This document shows, one piece after another, positions 1 to 7,938 of a DNA stretch of 64,000 nt. A program made the translations under genes and the position numbers. This DNA comes from Nodosilinea sp. P-1105 (GTDB taxonomy: Bacteria > Cyanobacteriota > Cyanobacteriia > Phormidesmidales > Phormidesmidaceae): NCBI RefSeq assembly GCF_012911975.1, contig NZ_SMDQ01000003.1:106422-170421 (forward strand), in the 5' to 3' direction. The notes under the pieces are model-generated. The model was given only the letters and a program-made list of their open reading frames with translations. It was not told the DNA's origin and searched no databases. Every line of letters starts with the position of its first letter. Positions within the stretch are counted from its first letter, which is position 1.

Positions 1-1
1 A

Positions 2-97
2 TTGGCTTGTCAAACAACGGTCCATGGACCAGTGACGATCGCCACTAAGCCCAAGAAATCAGGTCGCTCATCCTCCCAGCAGTCAAAAACCGCTTAA
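2..97 (+). CDS. Possible C-terminal end of a CDS entering from the left edge
   Basis: Reading frame 2 is open from the window edge to a TAA at 95-97 and encodes 31 residues with a basic, serine- and glutamine-rich end (KPKKSGRSSSQQSKTA). Such a tail is common at protein C termini, but the stretch is too short to assign a family or to prove that it is coding. The next gene, psbM, starts 173 bp downstream on the same strand. Confidence 0.3.
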   Translation: MACQTTVHGPVTIATKPKKSGRSSSQQSKTA

Positions 98-101
98 CCG
101 A

Positions 102-115
102 TGGGGGTACCCCCA
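102..115. repeat. 14-bp perfect palindrome TGGGGGTACCCCCA
   Basis: A perfect GC-rich palindrome lies five bases after the possible stop codon at 95-97 and 155 bp before psbM. It has no loop and no T run, so it is not a standard terminator. It could be a protein-binding site or a restriction-type site (it contains GGTACC). Confidence 0.5.
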
Positions 116-270
116 GGACCGAGTCGGCGGGCAATGGCTGTCAGGCCAATTTTGCCTCTTCCCAAGTTTCCATCACCCAGGAGGAAAGTCAGGTGGTATT
201 CTAAAAGCGTTAGGTTACAACTTGATGGACTGCTGTTTGATTGAGAGTAAGAGAGTAGAGGCAAGCACCG

Positions 271-381
271 ATGGAAGTAAATAAACTTGGGTTTGTAGCT
301 AGCATTCTCTTTGTGCTGGTTCCCACTGTGTTCCTGTTGATTCTGTACATCCAAACCTCTAGTAAGCAAACGGGTGCCTAG
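271..381 (+). CDS. psbM: Photosystem II reaction centre protein M
   Basis: This 36-residue protein begins MEVNKLGF and carries a single transmembrane helix (about residues 6-28, ending LLILYIQ), the usual size and pattern of PsbM. PsbM is a small thylakoid membrane subunit at the dimer interface of the photosystem II core. A purine-rich stretch (GAGAGTAGAGG) about 9 bases before the ATG is the probable ribosome binding site. The gene stands alone; the next gene on the same strand starts about 480 bp downstream, beyond a terminator. Identification rests on near-perfect agreement with known PsbM sequences over the whole length. Confidence 0.95.
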   Translation: MEVNKLGFVASILFVLVPTVFLLILYIQTSSKQTGA

Positions 382-672
382 ACTCGTTATGGTCTATTGA
401 GGCTTTGGTCTGCGAGATGTTGATATCGAGGCGCTGGTATGGCGCTCAGTTGCAGCAGGTAAGCTTTGGCAGATGGGCTAATCCTAAGGGGTACACCTCT
501 TCTTATAAAGCCAAAGGTTATGGGGCTAAAGGCTGTAGACTGTTTGGCGATAGTGGCTAAGGCTAGCCCTAGCTAACAGTATTGCGATACCCCGTATGGG
601 TATTACGGTTTTGGCCATTGCTTTTGTTAAGCTGCTTTTGCTAAACAGGGGGATGACCGAATTCAAGGATGG

Positions 673-720
673 TTTTTGTGAAAAACAGTCTTTGTGAAAG
701 ATACTCTTTGTGAAAAATCT
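673..720. repeat. Three tandem 16-bp units centred on TTTGTGAAA
   Basis: Units lie at 673-688, 689-704 and 705-720, with exact 16-bp period. Each holds a small dyad around GTG. Unit 1 is TTTTT-GTG-AAAAA and unit 2 is TCTTT-GTG-AAAGA, so both arms changed together; unit 3 keeps only the inner pairs. The array abuts the terminator at 724. It could be an operator array or a transcript element. Confidence 0.8.
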
Positions 721-723
721 CAA

Positions 724-753
724 GGCGCTGGTGTTCTATCAGCGCCTTTTTTT
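724..753 (+). terminator. Rho-independent terminator
   Basis: The stem GGCGCTG (724-730) pairs with CAGCGCC (740-746) around a 9-nt loop, followed by seven T (747-753). It reads in the plus direction, so it probably ends the psbM transcript and insulates the Anbu gene downstream. Confidence 0.85.
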
Positions 754-859
754 CAGGGCATGCCCCTGGTGGCCCTAGGGCTGATTTTATTGGGCCATTC
801 AGGGTCTAGACTGCATGAATAACAATGGGCCTGGTGGATATTGGGTTGGGGTCAAGCCT

Positions 860-1636
860 ATGACGTATTGTCTCGGGGTGTTAGTCAAAGAGGGTCTGGT
901 GTTGGCGGCTGATTCGCGCACCAATGCCGGGGTTGACTATATCTCTTCTTATCGCAAAATGTTTGACTTATCTCGGCCTGGGGACCGGGTGATTTTACTC
1001 TGCACCTCTGGGAATCTATCGGTGACTCAAGCCGTTGTGCATAACCTAACGGAAGATATTAAGCGCGATCGCCCGGACAATCTATATGCCTTGCCCACGT
1101 TGTATGATATGGCGCGACACATTGGCGAGCACATTCGTCGGATGCAAGAGACCGATCGCCCCTGGTTGGAGAAGGATCGGGTTGATTTTCAATGTAGTTT
1201 CTTGCTAGCGGGACAAGTGCAGGGGGAGCCCCCAGGGCTGTATTTAATCTACAGCCAGGGCAACTGCATTCAGGCCACCCCAGAGACTCCTTTTTTGCAA
1301 ATTGGTGAAACAAAGTATGGCAAGCCCATTTTGGATCGCACCCTAACGTTCGATTCACCGCTGGATGCGGTTGCCAAATGTGCCTTGCTGTCCATTGACT
1401 CCACCATGCGCTCGAACCTGTCGGTGGGTCCACCGGTACATATGGCCATGTACAAGGCCGATACCTTTGCCGTTCGCCATCGGGCTCAGTTTCAGGCGGG
1501 TGATCCCTACTTAATTAAGATGCGCAAGCATTGGGAGGTGGCGTTACGGGAGGCCTCCAGCAATATGCCTGACATCTCCTGGAACCAGGACGATATTGCA
1601 CCTACGTTGGGCATTCCGGAACTGGAAGCCTTGTAG
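860..1636 (+). CDS. Anbu-type proteasome-like peptidase
   Basis: This is an N-terminal-nucleophile hydrolase of the proteasome beta fold, of the Anbu (ancestral beta subunit) branch. I choose the ATG at 860 rather than the upstream in-frame ATG at 815, because loss of this Met exposes Thr1 of TYCLG, as the family requires. Counting from that Thr, Asp17 (in AADSRT) and Lys32 (in YRKMF) fall where the catalytic Asp and Lys are expected. The protein has 258 residues, usual for Anbu. Anbu genes are often clustered with transglutaminase-like and ATP-grasp genes; none is here. The 3' end overlaps the convergent phosphopantetheinyl transferase gene by 35 bp. The physiological substrate is unknown for the family. 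Confidence 0.85.
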   Translation: MTYCLGVLVKEGLVLAADSRTNAGVDYISSYRKMFDLSRPGDRVILLCTSGNLSVTQAVVHNLTEDIKRDRPDNLYALPTLYDMARHIGEHIRRMQETDRPWLEKDRVDFQCSFLLAGQVQGEPPGLYLIYSQGNCIQATPETPFLQIGETKYGKPILDRTLTFDSPLDAVAKCALLSIDSTMRSNLSVGPPVHMAMYKADTFAVRHRAQFQAGDPYLIKMRKHWEVALREASSNMPDISWNQDDIAPTLGIPELEAL

Positions 1637-2456
1637 GCTGTGGGTGGTCATCGTGGATTAACTGTTTGGCGGTGGTTTGGTACAGCCGAATCTGGGGATG
1701 TGTGGTTAAATCTGAGGTCTGCACGGCGATCGCAGCGATGTACGCTGGGCTAGGCTGCCATTGGTAAATGTGCCAGCCCTGATCGTGCAGTGGGCCAGGG
1801 GTAATGGGGGCTGGTTGAGGGGCGATCGCTCCAGGGGGAATCGCTAGCTCGACAGAGGTCATAGATGCGGTCAGTCCTAACCCTAGGGCCTTCAGGTAGG
1901 CTTCTTTGCCAGTCCAGTATTGTAAAAATCGGAGATTCGCCTGAGTTGGTTCGAGCCCTTGCACCGTAGCGGTTTCAGCAGGGGTCAAACAGCGTTGACA
2001 CAGACTCGGTAGCTGTGACAAAAGTCGCACCAACTCGATATCAACCCCGATGGCTCTCCCCTGGCAGAGGGCAATGACGACCCAGTCACCAGAGTGGGAC
2101 AAGTTGAACTCTAGGGAACGCGACGGCGAGTCGTGCCGGTGCTGGACCGTAGGGTGTGTAAGCTTAAGGGCAGGTTTCCCCTGGGGACCGTAGGTGAAAT
2201 CGAATGCTTTGGGTGGCTGTTGCAGGTATCCCCCTAAAATGTGGCGCAACGCCCCTCGACTGACAAGAAACGCTTGGCGACCAGCGGGTCGACTGAGCCG
2301 TTGCAGTTTGCCGCGCTCTGAGGCGGATAAACAGGTCGCTAAAGCCTCAAGATCAGCACTAGAGTCCTCCGTCAACGGAATCATCCACACATGGACAACA
2401 TCGCCCAAGTCCGGAATTGGGCTTACAGAGGTGTCGGTAGAGCCGAACTGAGTCAT
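1602..2456 (-). CDS. 4'-phosphopantetheinyl transferase (Sfp/HetI type)
   Basis: The enzyme moves phosphopantetheine from CoA to the serine of acyl or peptidyl carrier proteins. The 284-residue protein has the family motifs in order: FNLSHSGDW (117-125), GVDIE (137-141, Mg and CoA binding) and WTGKEAYLKA (181-190, catalytic Glu and Lys). Length and order match Sfp-type enzymes; in cyanobacteria one such enzyme usually serves fatty acid synthase as well as polyketide and nonribosomal peptide synthases. It is convergent with the Anbu gene and overlaps its end. No polyketide or peptide synthase gene is in the window, so its carrier protein partner cannot be read from context. Confidence 0.9.
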   Translation of the reverse strand: MTQFGSTDTSVSPIPDLGDVVHVWMIPLTEDSSADLEALATCLSASERGKLQRLSRPAGRQAFLVSRGALRHILGGYLQQPPKAFDFTYGPQGKPALKLTHPTVQHRHDSPSRSLEFNLSHSGDWVVIALCQGRAIGVDIELVRLLSQLPSLCQRCLTPAETATVQGLEPTQANLRFLQYWTGKEAYLKALGLGLTASMTSVELAIPPGAIAPQPAPITPGPLHDQGWHIYQWQPSPAYIAAIAVQTSDLTTHPQIRLYQTTAKQLIHDDHPQPTRLPVPECPT

Positions 2457-2790
2457 ATCCCAAATTTAGGCCATTTGGGGTCAAAAGGACAGCCATGCCA
2501 CTTAGCTTTCATCAGGGGAGGACAAGTGGCTTAGTCGGCACCAAATACCGGCTAGATCGCGACTGAAAATTGCTGTCAATGCGTTTAGCGTGTTCCAGCT
2601 AACTAAAACTTATCCGAAATCTTGCCGCGACCGGGCCCAACTGACCGAGTTCGCGTCCTGGACATGGCTGTTCTTTTCGTTGGGATACGCTGAGGGGGTT
2701 GCTGACTCGGATTGAGTATGGATCGATCGCAGCTATCTATCAATATTGTCAAGCCGAGTGGGCATGCTTGAATCACCGTCAGCCGTCAGC

Positions 2791-2817
2791 ACAGCATGGG
2801 CTGAACAGCATGGGCTG
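2791..2817. repeat. 13-bp tandem direct repeat ACAGCATGGGCTG
   Basis: ACAGCATGGGCTG occurs at 2791-2803 and again at 2805-2817, separated by one A. It sits about 70-100 bp before the NDH-2 start codon, a position suited to a regulator binding in tandem on the same helix face (period 14 bp). Confidence 0.7.
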
Positions 2818-2842
2818 GGGCGAGGGGACACTCGCTGGCCGC

Positions 2843-2870
2843 AAAGGCATTAGGCGGCCCTAATGCCTTT
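2843..2870. repeat. 12-bp perfect inverted repeat before NDH-2
   Basis: AAAGGCATTAGG (2843-2854) and CCTAATGCCTTT (2859-2870) form a perfect stem with the 4-nt loop CGGC. It ends 18 bp before the start codon and has no T run, so it fits an operator or a 5' UTR hairpin better than a terminator. Confidence 0.75.
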
Positions 2871-2888
2871 GATCCTGTAAGTACTGTG

Positions 2889-4154
2889 ATGGGATTGTTC
2901 ATGGGTATGCCTCCTCAGATGCAAGCGTACAATCACTCGACGCCATCAGATGTCCATCAACCTCAGACCAGGATATGCATTTTAGGCGGTGGCTTTGGCG
3001 GCCTCTACTGCGCTCTGGCCTTGCATCGATATCTAAAGCGTTGGCCTCAGCCCGTTCAGGTCACCCTGGTGGAGCCCCGCGATCGCTTTACATTTACCCC
3101 CCTGCTCTATGAGCTGCTCACCGATGAGCTCAAACCCTGGGAAATTGCCCCCTCCTACCAGCAGCTACTGGGGCACACCTCGATTCAACAGCGGCAAGCT
3201 ACGGTGAACACAATTGATCTGCCTAACCGCCTGGTCAAACTCCACCAGGGAGACTCCCTTCCCTATGACTACTTAGTGGTGGCGATGGGAAGTCAGATGC
3301 GCCCTCCAGCAGCCGTTGGCCACCAGGGCCAGGCCCTCCCCTTTTCCACCCTGGCAGATGTATGGCGGCTAGAGCAGCAGCTGGCCGATTTAGACCGGGC
3401 TGCCGCCACAGGGCTGGTCCAGGTGGTGGTGGCTGGGGCGGGGCCGAGCGGCGTGGAACTGGCCTGCAAATTAGCGGATCGCCTGGGGGCCAAAGGACAG
3501 GTCACCATCTTAGACCGGCGGGGGAAAATTCTACGGGCCTATCCAGAACCCCTACGCCAGGCTGCGGCCAAAGCCCTGAAGCAACGGGGGGTTACTGTGT
3601 ATTTAGGGGCTGCCATTCAGACTGTAGATGCCGCCACTGTCACCTATCAGTACCAGGGCCAAACCTGTCAGCAACCTGCCGATCTGGTGGTGTGGACCGT
3701 GGGGACCGTGCCTCGCTCCTGGCCTGGGCTCGATCCCCTAAAGCCATCCCCCCTGGGGCAGTGCTTAGTCCGTCCCACCCTACAGATCCCCCAGGATGAC
3801 CGCGTGTTTGTGCTGGGGGATATGGCCGAAATGCCAATCATAACCCGCGATCGCCGACCAGGGTCAAGCGCCCCCATGACGGCCCAATCCGCCTACCAGG
3901 CCGCTCCTGTGGTGGCCCATAATATTTGGGCATTGGCGGCGCAGCGGCCACTGCGATCCTTTGGGTATGTCCACCTGGGAGATATGCTCACCCTAGGGCG
4001 AAACAATGCCGTGGTGTGTGGCTTTGGCCTATGTATTACCGGCAGACTGGGCGCTGTTTCCCGTCGCTGGGCCTACTGGCTGCGGTTACCTACCGCCCAT
4101 CACCGTTGGCGGGTGCTGCGCCATTGGCTTAGTTCAATTTTTATAACGTCTTAG
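2889..4154 (+). CDS. Type II NAD(P)H dehydrogenase (NDH-2)
   Basis: This single-subunit flavoprotein would oxidise NADH or NADPH and reduce plastoquinone without pumping protons, at the membrane face. Two Rossmann nucleotide sites are visible: GGGFGG near residue 34 (FAD) and GAGPSG near residue 184 (NAD(P)H). The later ATG-like TVGT and VFVLGD motifs (about 270 and 310) complete the FAD site, as in other NDH-2 proteins. Length (about 420 residues) is normal. The start is uncertain: GTG 2886, ATG 2889 and ATG 2901 are all in frame, and the conserved domain begins near residue 28. Inverted and direct repeats upstream suggest local regulation. A ferredoxin reductase-like relative is less likely given its length and C-terminal hydrophobic end. 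Confidence 0.88.
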   Translation: MGLFMGMPPQMQAYNHSTPSDVHQPQTRICILGGGFGGLYCALALHRYLKRWPQPVQVTLVEPRDRFTFTPLLYELLTDELKPWEIAPSYQQLLGHTSIQQRQATVNTIDLPNRLVKLHQGDSLPYDYLVVAMGSQMRPPAAVGHQGQALPFSTLADVWRLEQQLADLDRAAATGLVQVVVAGAGPSGVELACKLADRLGAKGQVTILDRRGKILRAYPEPLRQAAAKALKQRGVTVYLGAAIQTVDAATVTYQYQGQTCQQPADLVVWTVGTVPRSWPGLDPLKPSPLGQCLVRPTLQIPQDDRVFVLGDMAEMPIITRDRRPGSSAPMTAQSAYQAAPVVAHNIWALAAQRPLRSFGYVHLGDMLTLGRNNAVVCGFGLCITGRLGAVSRRWAYWLRLPTAHHRWRVLRHWLSSIFITS

Positions 4155-4250
4155 GGGGTCCCCGATAGGGTTGTCCCTGACCGGTGCATCCTAACCGATG
4201 GGGATGACTATACCTTGGCCATTTCCGCTGCTGTTAGCCCTAGTATTGCT

Positions 4251-6101
4251 ATGAATGACTTCTTTAAAGGTTTTGAGCAACTGTTGGAACTGGCCAAGAC
4301 CCTGGAAGAAAAAGCCGAAAACGGCGAGTTGAAAACAAACGTCCAGATTAACGCCCGCGGGCTCAGCAGTATTCCCCGCCAGGGAAACATTCCTGATATG
4401 GGGGTCAGCAAAATGGGCCGTAATTCCGGTGCCCCTTCCCCCGACGATGATGTCATCATCACCCCACCCCCCACCTCCCCTACCTCCCCATCTAGTCCTC
4501 CACCCGCCCCCACCATCCAAGACGTCGGTGGCCTTTCTGACACCCTCCAGGAGTTGCGCGAGCTGGTGGAAATTCCCCTCAAACGTCCAGATGTGCTAGC
4601 CAAGCTGGGGTTAGAGCCCACCCGGGGGGTATTGCTCGTGGGGCCGCCCGGGACCGGCAAAACCCTGACAGCCCGCTCCCTGGCAGAGGATCTAGGGGTA
4701 AACTACATCGCCATTGTTGGCCCTGAGGTGATGGGTAAATATTACGGGGAGGCCGAAGCGCGCCTGCGAGCCATTTTCGACAAGGCTAAAAAGGCGGCTC
4801 CCTGTCTGGTGTTCATTGATGAAATCGATAGTCTCGCCCCCGATCGCAGCAAAGTGGAAGGGGAAGTGGAGAAACGCCTAGTCGCTACTTTGCTGGGATT
4901 GATGGATGGTTTTGCCCAAACGAATGGGGTGATTGTGCTAGCGGCCACCAACCGTCCCGACCATTTGGACCCAGCCCTGCGGCGACCAGGGCGATTTGAC
5001 CGAGAAGTGGCCTTTCGGGTACCGGATCGCCAGGGACGGTTAGAGATTTTGCAGATTCAAACCCGGGAGATGCCTCTGGATGAGGTGAATCTGGAAGGGA
5101 TTGCTGACCTGGCGGTGGGGCTGGTGGGCGCTGACCTCAAAGCTCTGTGCCAAAAGGCAGCCTATCTGGCCCTGCGGCGGCAGGTGCCCTCCCTCACGGG
5201 CCCCATGCCGGACGAGATGACCCTGGTCCAAGCCGACTTTTTACAGGCGATTAAAGCAATCAAACCCTCGGTCCTGCGATCGGTGGAAGTGGAGTCTCCG
5301 GCGATCGCCTGGGAGGATATTGGCGGCTTAGAGGCGATCAAGCAAACCCTGCAGGAGTCCGTGGAAGGGGCGCTGTTATATCCTGAACTGTATGCCCAAA
5401 CGGGGGCCAAGGCGCCACGGGGGTTGCTGTTGTGGGGGCCACCTGGTACTGGCAAAACCCTATTGGCGAAGGCGGTAGCCGCCCAAGCCCGAGCCAACTT
5501 TATCGCGGTCAATGGCCCAGAGTTGCTCAGCCGTTGGGTGGGGGCGGCAGAACAAGCGGTGCGCGAACTATTTGCTAAAGCCCGTCAAGCCGCTCCCTGT
5601 GTCATCTTCATTGATGAAATTGACACGCTGGTGCCCGCCCGGGGGCAGTTTCAAGGCGACTCAGGAGTCAGCGATCGGGTGGTGGGGCAACTGTTGACAG
5701 AGCTAGATGGGTTGCAGAGCTGTCCTAACGTGCTGCTGATTGGCGCCACCAATCGTCCCAGCGCCCTGGACCCAGCTATCCTGCGCTCAGGCCGACTGGA
5801 CCTACAGTTGGAAGTGGGGCTACCCAATGCCGATAGCCGCAGGGCAATTTTGCAGGTCCACAACAGCGATCGCCCCTTGCAGGGTATAGACCTGAACAAT
5901 TGGGCCAGTCGCACCGAAGGCTGGAATGGGGCTGACCTGGCCCTGTTAAGCAACCAGGCCGCCCTAGAGGCGATTCGTGAATACCGGGCCCAAGGGTTAG
6001 ATGATCCCAGTCAACTTCAAATAAGCGCTAACCATTGGGAACAGGCCTATCTTGCTCTTATGCGTCAACGGCAATCAGCCCTCGGTGGGCCAGCAACCTA
6101 A
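4251..6101 (+). CDS. Tandem AAA+ ATPase of CDC48/VCP type
   Basis: Two AAA modules follow a short N-terminal region. Module 1 has Walker A GPPGTGKT (131-138) and Walker B VFIDEID (187-193); module 2 has Walker A GPPGTGKT (396-403) and Walker B FIDEID (453-458). Arginine fingers (RPGRFDRE and the module 2 equivalent RSGRLDLQ) are present, so both rings should hydrolyse ATP. The first 85 residues are not the double-psi barrel of true CDC48: a helical segment is followed by a proline- and serine-rich linker. The ATG at 4251 is chosen over the TTG at 4215. The C terminus (ALGGPAT) lacks the HbYX motif used to dock on 20S proteasomes. Likely a protein or complex unfoldase with unknown client. Confidence 0.85.
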   Translation: MNDFFKGFEQLLELAKTLEEKAENGELKTNVQINARGLSSIPRQGNIPDMGVSKMGRNSGAPSPDDDVIITPPPTSPTSPSSPPPAPTIQDVGGLSDTLQELRELVEIPLKRPDVLAKLGLEPTRGVLLVGPPGTGKTLTARSLAEDLGVNYIAIVGPEVMGKYYGEAEARLRAIFDKAKKAAPCLVFIDEIDSLAPDRSKVEGEVEKRLVATLLGLMDGFAQTNGVIVLAATNRPDHLDPALRRPGRFDREVAFRVPDRQGRLEILQIQTREMPLDEVNLEGIADLAVGLVGADLKALCQKAAYLALRRQVPSLTGPMPDEMTLVQADFLQAIKAIKPSVLRSVEVESPAIAWEDIGGLEAIKQTLQESVEGALLYPELYAQTGAKAPRGLLLWGPPGTGKTLLAKAVAAQARANFIAVNGPELLSRWVGAAEQAVRELFAKARQAAPCVIFIDEIDTLVPARGQFQGDSGVSDRVVGQLLTELDGLQSCPNVLLIGATNRPSALDPAILRSGRLDLQLEVGLPNADSRRAILQVHNSDRPLQGIDLNNWASRTEGWNGADLALLSNQAALEAIREYRAQGLDDPSQLQISANHWEQAYLALMRQRQSALGGPAT

Positions 6102-6253
6102 GATTGGCTGATAGATATCTGACCGAATCTGATTGAGGGTTTCAGGGGCCGGGTAGTAGGTCTCAGGACCAGTTGACCAACGTATGCCGGAGATTACTAG
6201 CGTGCCAGGCTGGTGTTCAGTCAAAACAATTAATGACGGGAGATGGGACTTAG

Positions 6254-6310
6254 GGTTCACGGTTTAAGGCAAGCCGTAGACCGTGAACCGTAGACCTTGC
6301 ACCGCAGACC
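6254..6310. repeat. 14-bp tandem repeat with inverted repeat
   Basis: CCGTAGACC occurs at 6274-6282 and 6288-6296, and as CCGCAGACC at 6302-6310, an exact 14-bp period. The first unit also forms the right arm of an inverted repeat: GGTTCACGGT (6254-6263) with ACCGTGAACC (6280-6289). It lies between the convergent ends of the AAA ATPase and acetamidase genes. Such phased, non-coding repeats are common between cyanobacterial genes. Confidence 0.7.
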
Positions 6311-6372
6311 CTGTTAACCCGTTACTTCTGGCTTGACAGCCTACTAGTAATCTGCGCAATTTGCGCAGTCTC

Positions 6373-7773
6373 CTAATCTGCCGAAGGTTTGGGCTTAACG
6401 TTTTCTGCGGCAAAAATTCCCTTCGGAATAATGCCGTGGACCCCCCAATTACCATCAACCACTTGGGTAATGGCAAAGTCTGCCCCTACGGTCATCAGGG
6501 AAAAAGCCTCGTCTTCGCTCATGGTCATGCCGTTCATTAGAAAGTCGCGCATTTTAGCCGAGCTATCTTTCAGCGCTGGGTCCAAAGACGACAATTCATA
6601 GATTCTGGATTGGGCCTCATCTCCCAGGGCCTCCAGATAGTTAGGGTAGGTAAAGCCATGGACAATCCAAGCTTCGGCGGTTTCCAGCAAAGGATAGTTC
6701 ACCCCTTCAAGAATAGTGCCAGCTAAGTCTGCTTGCTTGTGCAAGACAAATTGAAAGATGCCATCCATAGAGGTTTCAATGGCGGTGCCATCCAGTTCTC
6801 CATCCCCTTGGGAGGCATGGGCATCTCCGGCAGAAAACAGAGCCCCAGGGACGGCCACCGGGTAATACATGGTGGTGCCAATACCAATGTTGCGGTTATC
6901 AATATTGCCACCAAAGTAGCTGGGAGGAATAGAATCCACGATGTCGGCTTCACTGGGGGCAACTCCCATCGAACCCATGTGTAGCCGTAGGGGAATTTTC
7001 ACCCCGTCTAAGGTTTCGTCAATCTGGGTGACCGTAGCCGGATCGACAATAATGCCAGGGTAGTCGATGGTTTCGTGCAGGGTGCCATCGGGGGTGGTTT
7101 GGGGAGTCCACTGGTAGCGATAAACCGCTTCAGCCCAATTTTCTGCTCCGGTGGCATCCATTTCGTAGATGGTGATCACTTCCCGGGGCTTGGGGTCTTC
7201 TTTCAAGTTGTCGTACTGGAACCCCCACCAAGCAGCGGCATTAGAGCCAAAGGCTTTGCCTGCATACAGCGGGTTGCCACTGGGCCGAGGCTTCAAATCA
7301 ATCACCCGGACCTCTAAGAGATCGCCAGGTTCGGCCCCACACACATAGACAGGCCCGGTCAGAATATGAACCCCAGGACCGCGATCGCTTACAGTCTTTT
7401 CATCAGCCGTCCAATGATAAATACTTTCAATGGCAGGATCGCCAGCAGCCATGCGCTCGTAGTCATCTCCAGCATGGTGGGTAATCGTTTCTAGGGTGAC
7501 GTAGTCCTGGGAGTTGACCGTCACTAGCGGGTCCAGGTTTTTGCTGTAAAAGCCCCAATGTACTGTTTCAGGACTGGCTACCAGCTTGTAATGGTGAGGG
7601 CTACTGGTGGGGCTGGTGCAACTTGTGGGTAGGGTCGATTCGATCGGTGGCAATGCCCCCTCAACCGCAGCAAGACTTGCAGGCCAGACCCCAATCAACC
7701 AGCTTAGGACCAAGGTTACCCCAAATAATAACCCCCAGGGCTTAAACCAACGCCCTTTGCGATATTCAGTCAT
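6373..7773 (-). CDS. Exported acetamidase/formamidase family protein
   Basis: The 466-residue protein belongs to the acetamidase/formamidase (FmdA/AmdA) family, which hydrolyses short amides to acid and ammonia. Conserved landmarks include THHAGDDYERM, GPVYVCGAEPGDLLEV, the central segment GEL-like DAHASQGDGELDGTA (metal and active-site region) and GFTYPNYLEAL. Unlike classical cytosolic formamidases it starts with a basic stretch and a hydrophobic helix ending near SLAA (residues about 14-36), so it looks exported or lipid-free periplasmic. The gene is on the same strand as rlmN upstream, 165 bp apart, and probably has its own promoter. The substrate is not predictable; many exported members annotated this way are uncharacterised. 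Confidence 0.82.
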   Translation of the reverse strand: MTEYRKGRWFKPWGLLFGVTLVLSWLIGVWPASLAAVEGALPPIESTLPTSCTSPTSSPHHYKLVASPETVHWGFYSKNLDPLVTVNSQDYVTLETITHHAGDDYERMAAGDPAIESIYHWTADEKTVSDRGPGVHILTGPVYVCGAEPGDLLEVRVIDLKPRPSGNPLYAGKAFGSNAAAWWGFQYDNLKEDPKPREVITIYEMDATGAENWAEAVYRYQWTPQTTPDGTLHETIDYPGIIVDPATVTQIDETLDGVKIPLRLHMGSMGVAPSEADIVDSIPPSYFGGNIDNRNIGIGTTMYYPVAVPGALFSAGDAHASQGDGELDGTAIETSMDGIFQFVLHKQADLAGTILEGVNYPLLETAEAWIVHGFTYPNYLEALGDEAQSRIYELSSLDPALKDSSAKMRDFLMNGMTMSEDEAFSLMTVGADFAITQVVDGNWGVHGIIPKGIFAAENVKPKPSAD

Positions 7774-7938
7774 GGTTACTGTCCTTAAGCGAATAAACGA
7801 CCAATGCGCTTCAATTCTTCCTTAAGGACAATAAGCCGTCTGTATATAAAACAACTTGCTATAACAACTTGCCTGCGTTCAAGGCATCGGTACAGTAGGT
7901 TCTTTGCTGTGCCCAGGTCTTCAAGTCTGGGGCTATCG

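Larger units (their letters stand above)
382..859. other. Intergenic region psbM-Anbu with repeat array and terminator
   Basis: I see no convincing gene here. A small stem (ATACCC 587-592 with GGGTAT 598-603), a three-unit 16-bp tandem repeat (673-720) and a rho-independent terminator (724-753) are present. The psbM transcript could therefore have a 3' tail of about 340 nt. A promoter for the Anbu gene would have to lie between the terminator and 860, but none is obvious. Confidence 0.6.
2457..2888. other. Divergent intergenic region upstream of the type II NADH dehydrogenase
   Basis: About 430 bp between the divergent phosphopantetheinyl transferase and NDH-2 genes. I see no gene. It holds a 13-bp direct repeat (2791-2817) and a 12-bp perfect inverted repeat (2843-2870) shortly before the NDH-2 start. 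Promoters for both genes should lie here, but I could not pick one with confidence. Confidence 0.6.

Noticed and set aside
3362..3799. Plus-strand 145-codon frame inside NDH-2
   Set aside because: Overlaps a clear gene in another frame; Gly/Arg/Pro-rich composition is typical of shadow frames in GC-rich DNA.
6264..6476. 70-codon frame on the minus strand
   Set aside because: Built from the 14-bp repeat (RFTVYGL-like end) and the antisense end of the acetamidase gene.
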